This document shows positions 1 to 10,545 of a DNA stretch of 64,000 nucleotides, piece after piece. The stretch covers positions 9,982,001-10,046,000 of the forward strand of contig CM106585.1 of NCBI GenBank assembly GCA_048013815.1, given 5' to 3'. The translations under genes and the position numbers were made by a program. The stretch's first letter is position 1. The number at the start of each line of letters is the position of its first letter. This DNA is from Setoptus koraiensis. Its lineage: Eukaryota > Arthropoda. Below the pieces are notes generated by a model. The model did not search any database, was not told where the DNA came from, and saw only the letters and a program-made list of their open reading frames with translations.

Positions 1-115
1 AGCGACGGCTGCAACATAGTGTGCAAAAAGTGTATCAGTCATCATTAATTACATCGTCGCTTCAATTGTTTGCATTCAAAGTGACTGGTGCTCGTCACTG
101 TTGTCAACAACTCAC

Positions 116-3100
116 CTCCAGAATGGCTATGCCCATGTTGGCGAAAGTGATTGCGCCCGCCGCCACCAAAATGTAGGGATCTTTGATGAGGGTCAACAGA
201 GTGGCGCCCTCGGCGGGACTTTCCGTCACTCTGGGCTGCAGGACCATCAATTGCAGTACTGGTTTTGTGACATTGGGTGAGATTGGGCGAGATTGGGCGA
301 GATTGGGCGAGTTGGGTGAGATTTGGCGAGATTGGGCGAGATTGAGCGAGATTGGGCGAGATTGAGCGAGATTGGGCGAGATTGGGTTTGACAGAGCGGT
401 CTCGGTGCATTGATGGGTCAACTTACTTCCTTCGAACAGGGCCAAAAACGACAGCACTATGAAGGGCGACGACTTTCCGACGAACTCGTACATGAAGCCC
501 CCGAAGCTGCATGATTAGGCGGGCAGGTTGGTGCAAATTGAATTGGAACGGATTGAATTGTGAGCAATCAAATCGAAATCATCGAGTTGCTTCGCAATTA
601 GAGATTATGGAGGATTTAATTAATTATCAAGCGGGCGGTATGAACACTTACGGTGGACCTATCACCACTCCGAGAGCGAGACCGCCTAAAGCGATGGCCA
701 TGGCGTTACCACGTTCGCGGTCGTCCGGAAATCTGTCCGCCAGCATGCTCATGCCCGCCACCGAGGTGCAAGCGGAGCCCACTCCCTGCAGAGCTCTCGC
801 AATGAACAGTATGGAATAGGTGCTGCCCATGGCGAACACTGGACACACGGCAAGCAAGCAAGCAACTAATTAGTTTTTGACTCTACTAATGAGTCATGAG
901 TAAATGACTACTGGCCAATGATTTGTCGCCGCTGACCACTGCATGACGCAATGATTGCAGTGATAGCGGCACGTACTCACCCAATGTCGATATAAACATT
1001 ATGACGAAACCCGTGAACATGGGTATGGTGAAGCCCACTCTGTATAGATTGGTATGCATTAGCGACAAAAGAGGGGGCGCACAAATGAGTGTCACATGGT
1101 GTCAAATTGGCGTTGATTGGCAATCGGCAATTCGCAATTGACAATCGGCAATTCGCAATCGGCAATTGGCGATTCGCAATTCACAAACTGTAAACTTACT
1201 TGTTCGTCAGCGAACCGATAAACGGGTTCGCGATGGCCTGAACGATGGGCTTTGCGGCAAACATGATGCCCACCTCGAGGCTCTCGTCCACCAGGTCCTG
1301 GTGACTAATGATGAGATTGTCGCTGCCGTCCTGGACCGCCATCGGTTTTGGTGTTGTGGTGGTGGTGGTGGTGGTGGTGGTGGTGCTAGTTGTGGTTGTC
1401 TTGGGGCGCTGTCGCAGCGAGGCCACACTCTTGAGTCTGCTCACCTTGGCCGAGCCCGCCATTTCTCTCTTGGCCACTATTCGGCCGGTGTTTGCGGCCG
1501 AATTGGCAGCGGATTTTAGCTGCTCGTTGTCGTCGCTGACCGACTGTTGTCGGGCGTCGCGCGGGTCTGATTCCGGATCGGGGAGCGGTTCGTAGCTACT
1601 CGGGCCGGACCCGTTACTTCGGTTGCTCAGCGACTTGGCCCTGTTCGAGCTGGTGATTCGCTCCAGTTCGTCGGTGTTGTCGGTGGACAACACTGACGGC
1701 GCCCTATTAGCACTTTTCTCTGTCTGCTTTCGCCTGCCGCCGGACTGTTTTTGTGAGTTGTTGTTGTTCGTTTGTTGTTGTTTGCGTCTCGCCGGGCTGG
1801 AACTGGAATTGATATTTGAGTTTTGAAAATTAAAATCTTGATGATCGTCGTCTTCGTCCAGGTCGCGCATTATCACCCGACCGGCGAACGGTTTACCCTG
1901 GACCATTGTCAAACAGACGCCACCCAACGGCTGCTTGGTGAGACTCTTCAGGTCGGACAAAGTCGCCTGGAACTTTCGCAGCTCGGACACGCTAGGCGAA
2001 CTCTGCAATAGATTGAAGCTTAAATTGCCGCTATCACTGCCGCCGCCGGCGCCCTCGTCATATTCTGACTCTTGTGCGCCACTCATCGACTCCTGATCGG
2101 GCTCGTTGTCGTCGGGCTCCGCGTCCGGCCCGGCGCCCGGATCGCCCGGTGCCGTTTGTTCAAAATCCGACTGGCCGTCGTCACTAATCACTTGTTGTTG
2201 CTTGCTGTTTGCTTGCTGCTGCTGCTGTATCTTGACACCGCCCACGCTGAGCACCGGCGATCCGGGCGCCGGCTGGCTGCCCGTGCCGCCCTGCACAAAC
2301 GGCAGCCGACCGTTTGTGCGGCCGGCCCCATTCTCGGCGGCCTGCTGAATGGGAGGGCCGTTTGTCGACTGCTGCCTGGCCACTTGTTTCAGGTCCATCT
2401 CTAGCTGGTCGGCTGCGGGGCCCGGTGCGGGCCCGTTCTGCTGGCCGGCCAGCGCCGCCGCTTGTCGGTGCTTCTGCCGGGACCTAGCTGCCGGGTCACT
2501 GATGTTTGTTTGGCGCATCGTCCACCTGGCCAGTGTTTGTTCGGCGTAAGCGGACGTTGCTTCCGGTCGGTCGCTGTTCGCTACTGCGTTGCCGGGCGCC
2601 AGAGGACCGCGGTTGTTGTTGCCTATTGTGACACCTTCGCGTATTTGTTTCTCGATGCGAAGCTTGTACAAATAGGCGGGTATTATGGGCACTACCGATG
2701 TAAGCAGCATGTTGTCCAACAGCAGCGCCACGGCCACTATCAATATGATCAATTTGCGCGAACCCCTGCACTCTTGCAGCACCCTGGCGCCCTTCTCGAA
2801 CCAAAATTCGGCTCCGTTGCCCTTGGAGCCGTCATTTCCGCCGCTTGCGATGCCGTTGTGTTGTTGCTGGCCGAACGGATTTGTCTTGTCGGCTTGCTGC
2901 TGGGTGCCGCCGATAGAGGGCCGACTGGCGCTTCGCGAGCTCGTTCTCGTGTGCGCCCTATGCAAATTGTTGCTGCCGCCGTTTGTCGTGGCTGCCGTCT
3001 GATCGGTGGCCGCCTGTGTGTTGGCGCCCCTCTTCGACATGAGCGATTTAGGCGGATCCGGTCGTGTAATTGTCGCGGGCCTGGCCGACTGTTTCTGTGG

Positions 3101-3667
3101 TTGTTGGTGCTGCTGTTGTTGTTGTTGGTGCTGTTGTTGTTGTTGTTGTTGTTGTTGTTGTGCGTGATTGGTTGCTTGTTCGCTTGTCATTGGGCTGTCG
3201 TAGGTGGCGTCGTCGTCGTCGAACGGGTTGCGACTGATTCTGGCCGCTCTCTGCTGCTGATTGGCGGCGGTTGTTGCGCCGGTTGTTGCGTTGGCTGGCG
3301 CCGGTGTTGCGCTGCTGGCCGGCGACACAAACTGCGTGTTGATCTTGTATTGGTCTTGCTGTTGTTGCATGCATCGTTGTTGCAGATGCAACTTGAAGGA
3401 TTCCTGTTGTTTCAATTGCTGCTGTCGTTGCTTGTTCTCGTTGAGTATCTCGGTCGAGGTGTGTCGGCCGCTGTGCGACAGCGTCGACTGTTGGCCCGCT
3501 CTCGACGGCGCGGACTGGCCACTTGTCGCTAGCGGGTCGCCTCTCACGCCCCCACTGCCGCTGTTGTTGTTGTTGTTGCCGCCGCTGTTGCCGCCGCTGT
3601 TGTTGTTGTTGTTGCCGCCGCTGTTGCCGCTGTTGCTGTTGCTGGCTGCTGATTGCGGTGATATCAT
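116..3667 (-). CDS. VMAT: Vesicular monoamine transporter (SLC18/VMAT), 5' part, five coding exons
   Basis: Proton-coupled loading of amines (dopamine, serotonin, octopamine and similar) into synaptic vesicles, major facilitator superfamily. Coding exons placed from GT-AG sites and frame: 3667-1200, 1039-981, 838-652, 506-427 and 258-116, giving 979 codons. The donor at 115 leads to exons beyond the left edge. Seen: TM1 with [19 protein letters not shown] (about residue 305-330, the conserved Asp present), TM2 with the conserved Lys ([15 protein letters not shown]), then [20 protein letters not shown] and [11 protein letters not shown], all typical of VMAT. The TM1 and MYEFVGK-region sequences fit VMAT better than the acetylcholine transporter VAChT. 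Odd: about 300 residues of poly-Gln/Asn N-terminus and about 465 residues in the first luminal loop (with a poly-Thr run), far longer than the usual tens of residues. The start is the first ATG in frame; the frame is open a further 13 codons upstream without an ATG. Confidence 0.93.
273..390. repeat. 10-nt tandem array in VMAT intron 4
   Basis: About eleven degenerate copies of GATTGGGCGA fill most of the 168-nt intron 426-259. The array makes up most of the intron and leaves both splice sites intact. Confidence 0.85.
1104..1182. repeat. CAATCGGCAATTCG array in VMAT intron 1
   Basis: Interleaved copies of CAATCGGCAATTCG and CAATTCGCAATTG occupy half of the 160-nt intron 1199-1040. A second VMAT intron is therefore built largely from a short tandem repeat. 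Confidence 0.8.
1357..1385. repeat. (GGT)n coding for poly-Thr in VMAT loop 1
   Basis: A pure GGT run on the plus strand is read as ACC (Thr) codons in VMAT exon 1, just before TM2. Because codon choice is nearly uniform it may vary in length between individuals. Confidence 0.85.
3100..3161. repeat. (TTG)n/(CTG)n coding for poly-Gln in the VMAT N-terminus
   Basis: A run of TTG with some CTG/GTG interruptions on the plus strand is read as CAA/CAG (Gln, some His) codons in the cytosolic N-terminal region of VMAT. Confidence 0.85.
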
Positions 3668-6600
3668 GGTTGACACATTGAACGTTGATGAATAAACTAA
3701 AATCAACTCTCTGCTAAAATAAACATACGCCGTGCGTAATTGTGTGCTGTGCCGTCAATTGCGACACGTTCGCAAATACGTGTTGTCACTAATACCGTTG
3801 GCTGGTGCCGCCACGACAAATACCGTTGGCTGGTGCGCGCTGAGTCGGTGCTGCTGTGGCCCCACTGCGACTGTCAAACTGACTGTCAACTGGCCGCGTG
3901 TGTCAACTCGCGCTCGACGACACTGACTCAACTTTCGACAACTCTCACAATCTGACACTGGCCGACACTGGCCGACACTGTCTGACACTGTCGCCGACTC
4001 GCCCACTCGCCCACTCGCTAACTGTAACTGGCAGCTGCTCGCCCTCGATGCAACACAACAGCGCCAGAGCTTAATTGACTATTTATTGTTCCTCAATTAC
4101 ACTCGCTCTCACATATATTGCGCTGGTCAGCCCTGGTGGCGCTATAATTGATAACTGATAACTGACAACTGCTAACTGTTCGCTGCGGCTCCGGCTACTT
4201 GATTCGCGCCAAGCCACGCTCACTTAGTTAGCTAACTGGCCCACATCTAATCTATATAACGGCCTCAATGGCTCATGCGTCTGCCTGGCGCGGATATGAC
4301 AGCACCACTGGATATGAGAGCGGGTGTGAGAGTGCACAGCGGCGCGGATATTGGCGCTGCGCGCCAGTGCGGGGCCCCAACACACACACGCAGTGCAGCT
4401 CACAGGAATTTGAATGGATTGGAATGGAATGTTGGCCGCTGGTTGTTGTTTGTTGTTGGACAACTATTATATATTGAGGCGACGGCGACCAGGATGACGA
4501 CATTAACTTGACAGGCTGCTAGATAGCGCCGCTGAGAGCGCCAACGGCGCCACTGCAAACTAACAGTAGTAAACGGTTTGTCAGCACGTTATAAAAAGGC
4601 ACCACACTATTACATAATACCACTGCTACCAGCACCGCCATACCAATGCCAGCGCGCCATACCGTGCCATACTGAGCCATCGAGCTGGATATTGGAGAGA
4701 TATTTAGGCGACCATATAACAGTTTATGTTGTTCCGTTTGGCGCCCAATAAACTTGACTTTGTTGGCCACTGGTCGTTAGTCAAGCTCAACTTGCGCTCA
4801 CATATATGAGCAGCGAGCCCGCCACTGACCCCAACTAACCCGCCGCCGACGCCGCTGGCTCCATTCATGTCTGAACTAAAACTAATGATGAAGTACCGCA
4901 CTATACCAATCTATCTATTTGATGGGCCCCCCGCCCCTCTAACTGACTTGCTGGCCTTAAAGTCAGTTAGTCAGAATCGGCGGGCGCATATCAATAACTA
5001 CGCGCTACCTAACCTACACCAACACTGTGTGTCGTGTGTCGTGTGTAGTGCGTCGTGCGTATTGTGTAGTGGGTCACTACCACTAGTGAGAAGAGTGTAA
5101 TGGCGCCTTCCTGGACCCGTACGCCAGCATTGCCGCTGTCTGTGACGCAACGCAAATTTGGCCCACGATATATAAATACCCGTGCTCGTGTGTATTTATA
5201 TATCGTATTATATCACATCCTCACATTATATTATATTTATATTTATATGACAATGCGCGAGCCACAATGCTTTTCAACCTCTACCGCTACCGCTTTCGGC
5301 TCTGTTGATACCAACGGCGCCCCTTCGTCCACTCCAAATACTCGAGTCTGGCTGGCGAGTTGACTCTCACTATAACTATAACTATCACTGTTCGTTAGGG
5401 CCATTGGATGCATTGGCGCAGTTATAAGCGACACCAATGCCGACACACAATAGATAGGCCAGTATCATACTGGCAGTATGGGACGGGGGGGGGAAGCCAA
5501 AAATTATTACATAATAATCTATATTGCCAGACTCACAAGTTGCAGCCACTCGTGCGCTCGTTGCGATGGGGCCCCTATTTAAACAATTTATTCACTCTAT
5601 CACTTCACTCTCGACCCCCTCCCACACGCACACACACACACACACACTGTGTGTGACACACAGTGTTGGTTGAATGCGTAGCTATTATTTCTTGTCCATA
5701 GTCACCTATTAAATATTCATATCTAATGTAGAATCGCCGATGGACGCCGATAATGATCAAGATAAGCATCAGCTGTTTACCTCTTCTTATACCTTGCACT
5801 TATACCTTATAGAGCAAGGGTTCCCGGCAAGCGACCATCTGGGGTCTAAAATTAATGTGCTGGCCAATGCCAATCACATGATAATGATATGAATGAGTTT
5901 GATTTCACTTTCGTCTACTCCGGGGCACAATGTAAGATAACGGTTATCTCATTGTTGTGTCGCGCGTCGTTGTTGTTGTCGTGGCGAACCACTTACTTGA
6001 GAAAGAATTACTTACTCACTCGCTTGCCTACTCACTCACTCACCCGCTTGCCTACTTACTATTCTTGGCTCTTACGTAACGCGGAAAGTATAGGATATTC
6101 ATTCAGATGATGGTGATCACTCTGATCATGATCATATAGTGAAATTATTTATTTTTCAGTATATCACTAGTCGAGTTAACTAAAGTCCCCAGCGCCCAGC
6201 TTTCGCTCACATCAATCAGATAACTCGCAACTCAACGACAACAGCAACAACAACAACAGCAGCTACAACAACACTAGCAGCAAAGCCAACAAAGAATGAA
6301 GAAATGGAAATAACGATAGGCAAGCCAATAACAGGCGTGATATGACATGCTTCATTTCTCATGTAACTGCAACCTAACTGACTACTGTGGCCAGACAACG
6401 CTTCATTGAACTAATCTGCCTAAAATGGGCAACAACTCCCGGCTCGCAAGTGAAGATTGATCGGCAAAGATGTTGACGTCAGTAACATCGTAAGTAAGTG
6501 GCCTATTTTTCACATGCAAGACAGGACTCATCTCGTCTCAACATGCTCACCATATGATGCCCATAAACACACATGAATCTTGCATATGATAGGTCGAAAC

Positions 6601-7285
6601 TTAGCCACAAAACGATCGACTTTGGTGGCGGTCACTTACACCATTGCCCACAACAACGACATGACCAAGGTGCATTACTTGGCGCATTCAAGTATCGAGA
6701 TCTTATCTCTCTTTCCCTCTCTCTTTCTCTCTCCCTCCCTCTCGCTCCCCGCTCCTCAACTCACTCAATTCAATTGATCAATGAACCAAATACTCCAGCC
6801 GAATGACGGACTGACCCATAAGCCGGATCAATTGAAATGGTTGGGGCCAATCTACGGTAGCACATAACGCAGCTCACGCACAAAAATAACAAGAAGCTTT
6901 AGAACTGTTGGCTCATGAGTTGCTTCCGCCCGCGCGATATGCTCTTTATTTCGGTTTGAGTAAAACAGGTCTCAAAATTGATTATACTCTTGGAATGGTA
7001 CAGCAGTATGATTGGCCGCTCGTCAATAGCTGAACACTATCTATTATTGAACAGATATCACAGCTCGTTAACAACGAACTATAACGGCTTAAAAAGGGTC
7101 TGGTCAATTAGATACTATTATTACTACGTGTGCAATGAACCGATCAGACGTGAACCACCGTTTAAAAAGAGAAATGACAGAGAGAAAGCAGTGACACATG
7201 TATGTTGTTGTTGTTGTTGCTGTTGTTTAGTTTCATCATCAAGAGATGCGTATGTTTCATTGACTGTAGTATATTTAAAATGTTC
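3668..7285. other. Intergenic region between VMAT and BZW
   Basis: It holds the VMAT 5' leader/promoter and the BZW 3' flank. TATA-like elements include TATAAAAAGG at 4590-4599 (plus), and minus-strand TATATAA/TATATAG near 4470 and 4255 that could serve VMAT. A (CA)n tract lies at about 5623-5647, an AT-rich patch at 5160-5250 and CAACAA and CT tracts at 6235-6290 and 6708-6750. No conserved coding sequence was recognised. Confidence 0.6.
6945..6950 (-). terminator. Possible poly(A) signal for BZW
   Basis: AATAAA on the minus strand, 336 nt after the BZW stop codon. No nearer canonical hexamer was seen, so this is the best candidate. Confidence 0.4.
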
Positions 7286-8685
7286 CTATCCCTCTTCTTC
7301 TTCGGATTCCTCTTCAGCGTTCTGAAGCCACTCGACAAATTGTTTCATTTGTTCCAAGAATACTGATTTACCTTTCGCTGAGTGAGCTTCTCTGTACCAC
7401 TTGATGATTACGTCTTCGCTGAGTACTTCAGATTTGTAGAATAAAACAATTATTTTATGGAAAACTTTAAGGAAGTTCATATTCTCGTAACAATACTCTT
7501 GAACCCTAATAATGAGTGCCAATTCAGCTTTAGCCGTTGATGTAAATGCGGCCAATAAAGCTGAATAATTGCGCAAATGCTTGAGAGCTTGTTCCGCTAC
7601 TAATTCTTCTTTCTTGTTCCATTCAACAACAGACATCAATGTCTTCCAGAGCAGCACAGCTATCTCAGCTGGTTCAAAGTTGTATTTTGTCGTTGATTCT
7701 TTAACAATTCCTATGACGTCTTTCGTTGGCGAATTCTTATTTATCATAGTAGATATTACTTTTTGCAATTCATTCTTTTTGGCCTCAGATTCTTTGGCTT
7801 TCTGAAAAGCCACCAATGGAACTAGGCCGTTGTTTTGGAAAGTTTGAATAATAGTGTCCGAACTGCGCTTGTTGGCTGGTAGAAAGTCCTGTTGGTATCG
7901 TTGATAGTCGAGAGTGAGAGAGGTAGAATGTGAGAGAGTGGTTATTTTATAGTTAGATGAGTATTTAGCGCCGGTGATAGAAGGTTCGGATCAGGTCGTA
8001 ATATGTAACTTACCAATAATTTGCTGTCTACGCCGGCCCGGCGCAGTGAGTTCCAGACGGTCACAGGATCTTTTTCAGTAAGCCAGGTTTGTAGCACTTG
8101 AACAAGAAATTCAAGTGCAAGACCATCCTTAACTAAGTGATCCTGAATTCCAGATAATAATACATGCGGTCCTAGAACGTTAGAGCTAGTGAGCACAGAT
8201 GTTAATTTCGCTAACTTGATACGATCGTCAGGCTCAAAACCCTTTAAGAAGACAATGATTTTTTTGAATTCCTCCTCTAAAGTCTTTTCCAAATATCCGA
8301 ATCTTTGTATTAATCTGATGAATATATTGGCGAAATTTTTAATTGAAGCCAAATCGTTCTGATCGGCGGCCTTGAATAAACAAATATCGGTCTTATATTG
8401 TTTAGTAGTGTCTTGATCAACCACTATTGAGCCGCCGGGCGCTAGTATACCACCAGCGATTATAATATCAAATAGTTGTTCACCATAGACACGATAATCA
8501 AATTTAGCATCCGATAATAGACATTTGATAACTGAATCAATGTCTAGCTTTTGTCCATTTAGCTCATCAAAACTTTGTAAAATGGTGTCGCGGAATCCAG
8601 AGGGATTGAATTTTTCTTTTTCATCTCTTTTCCTGGTCCTAAAACGTTGACCCTGTAGTGTCGGTCGTTCTACTTTTTGACTCAT
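7286..8685 (-). CDS. BZW: BZW / eIF5-mimic protein (krasavietz orthologue), complete, two exons
   Basis: Cytosolic translation regulator. Family members bind eIF2 and eIF3 through a C-terminal W2 (HEAT-type) domain and compete with eIF5, tightening start-codon choice. Exons 8685-8014 and 7888-7286 flank a 125-nt intron (donor GTAAGT, acceptor CAG), phase 0, giving 424 residues against about 419 in human BZW1/2. Seen: family N-terminus with QKVERPTLQGQRFRTRKRDE, then FNPSGFRDTI, later GFEPDDRIKLAKLTSVL. The W2 part has VEWNKKEELVAEQALKHLR and KGKSVFLEQMKQFVEWLQNA, closing with an acidic tail EEESEEEEG. Across the intron the join reads SKLLDFLPANKRS, matching the family. Start: the only ATG ahead of the conserved N-terminus. 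The 5' flank is very AT-rich. Confidence 0.96.
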
Positions 8686-10545
8686 ACGCAGTTTTTAGTA
8701 GGATATATTTAATTAATTTCTTTAATGTTTAGATTATATTGTTTAGTGTGGTTATTATTATATTGTCGTTAGTATTATTATTATTTTTGTTCCACTACAA
8801 TATAATCGTGATACCCAGCGTATAATATATAATAATAATTTTTATTTATAATCGATGTATTTTATATATTATATTTATTATAATATATATATTTATAATA
8901 TAATAACATTAGTCTACTGAAGCAGATAGATTATTGGAGGGGAGGTTTACCTTCGGTAGATCTTTACAGGGAATAGGTGGTGGCGATGTTTTGTAGCGCG
9001 TCCCCCCTTTTGAGCATGTTGAAGAGGGCCGTCCGTTTTTCCCCTTTATGTTCGGGTCGTCGTGTCCCAACAGACAATCCAAAGGCAGAGGCTACGTTAA
9101 GTGACGAACGCACAACTATTGCACTTACACTAGCTCTACTGAAGAATGTCGCAGGGGAAGACACTGAGTGCTTTGCCCCACAACACAGCTGTGCCCGCAT
9201 TAGCGCTACTGATTTGGCGAAAGGGAACAGCATTAAATGTCTTCCCCTGCGACATTATTCTTTGCTAGACTGATTCACTGTCTATACTGGGTCGTTCACA
9301 TAAAACATGTCCACCATGCACTAAAAAGCCTGCGTTGCCTTACACACCACAGTGAAACGAAACTGTGCTGCGCACAATTGGGTTTTTGGCACGTTTAGCG
9401 GATTGTGCCCGAGCCACCCTCAGCAGTGCCAGCCTGAAATCTATGATAACTGACAAGGCTGAAAATGCACAAATTGTGCATTGCCGTATCTCTGTGCACC
9501 CTTTTGATGTACGCCATAAAATAGCCACACTAAAACTAGTTGGATATAGGGCGTAGAGGGAGCTGTTTCGTTTCAACTACTGCGCACCAACAGCCAGAGC
9601 GAACCCTGCAGGAAGTAATTGGAACTGCTCAACGCGCCGTAGCATTGGCGGGTCTGATGAGTGATTTAACACAGTTCAGTTGGGGATGTGACAGTCACAA
9701 CATGTAATCGGATGGCTGCGTTTGACACAAAAACAACTCGGATTGTTGTTAACACTTGCTCCAATAGGTCGCTCAGCCCATAGCCGGGGCTACGCTGCCC
9801 ACCACAGTTCCTAATTTAGCCTGCCGAGGGCGCTCCCTCACGGCATGCGCACGGCTGCTGCTAGAAAAGAGCTCCCTCTACGTATCATCTCCAACTAAAC
9901 TCAGCGTAACTATATTTGAAAAACGCACACTAAATAGCACAGAAATATTCCAAGCACAAGTTGTGCATTTTCTGACTGGTCAGTTCATCAGTTCCACACT
10001 AGGTGTGTTGCTTTTGTTGGTACGCACTGGATTCTACATGTAGAAAATTTAAACTTGTGCAGCACAGTTTTCCTTGGATGTTCTGTGGAAACTGACGCAG
10101 GCTTGCCAGTGCATAGTGAACATGTTTTGCTGAACGACCTCAATATACAGAACAGTGAAGCGGATCGAACATTCCATTTCAAGCTGTTAGAAACACTATC
10201 AACAGGACACACAACTTGCCTTGTCAACGAACCATATTGGCGCCACTACGCACGCGCTTCACATTTAAACATGGCGATGGCGCCAAAACAGCTGAAGATA
10301 AAATCGCCGAAAAAAGCACATGGTTTTTGTTTGTGTTATTTGTTCTTTGCACGCATCAAGATTGCGGATCATCTTGAGTCATACTACTCAATAATTAAAG
10401 CCATCACTTATTAGAATTACTAACAACTTGGCCTTGACCTTTCCGATCAACATTTCTTTTCATCTCTAATTGAGAAATAATTTCAGCTTAATTAGTGGAC
10501 GCTACATTCATTCCTCACTCCCCGTTGTCGAGTCGATCGGAAATC
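8686..10545. other. Divergent intergenic region between BZW and TTC27
   Basis: 8700-8910 is an AT-rich block of TAATAT-type sequence. 8940-10230 is more balanced and unlike its surroundings. It holds a perfect 19-bp inverted repeat (9145-9163 / 9238-9256) and a 13-bp one (9552-9564 / 9870-9882), which may be remains of a non-autonomous element. Open frames of up to 119 codons at 9340-9576 and 10055-10414 match nothing I recognise. A TTTCAG acceptor-like site at 10481-10486 could end a 5'-leader intron of TTC27. It is followed at once by an in-frame stop, so no coding exon joins there. Confidence 0.5.
9145..9256. repeat. Perfect 19-bp inverted repeat, 74-nt spacer
   Basis: AATGTCGCAGGGGAAGACA at 9145-9163 recurs as its exact reverse complement at 9238-9256. 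The long spacer sets it apart from the tight hairpins further right. No target-site duplication was obvious. Confidence 0.85.

Noticed and set aside
2462-3532. A 356-codon open frame on the plus strand
   Set aside because: It lies antisense to VMAT exon 1 and is a shadow of its poly-Gln/Ala-rich codons (poly-Leu/Cys runs). The minus strand carries the conserved protein.
116-3667. Vesicular acetylcholine transporter instead of VMAT
   Set aside because: The TM1 context ([15 protein letters not shown]) and the [10 protein letters not shown] and LKDPYI-type motifs fit monoamine transporters better.
10055-10414. 119-codon plus-strand frame before TTC27 as a gene
   Set aside because: Both strands are open, no homology is recognised and no splice or promoter signal supports it.
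10495-10545. Upstream extension of TTC27
   Set aside because: The extra 17 codons start with GTG and have no ATG; the first ATG at 10546 is the plausible start.
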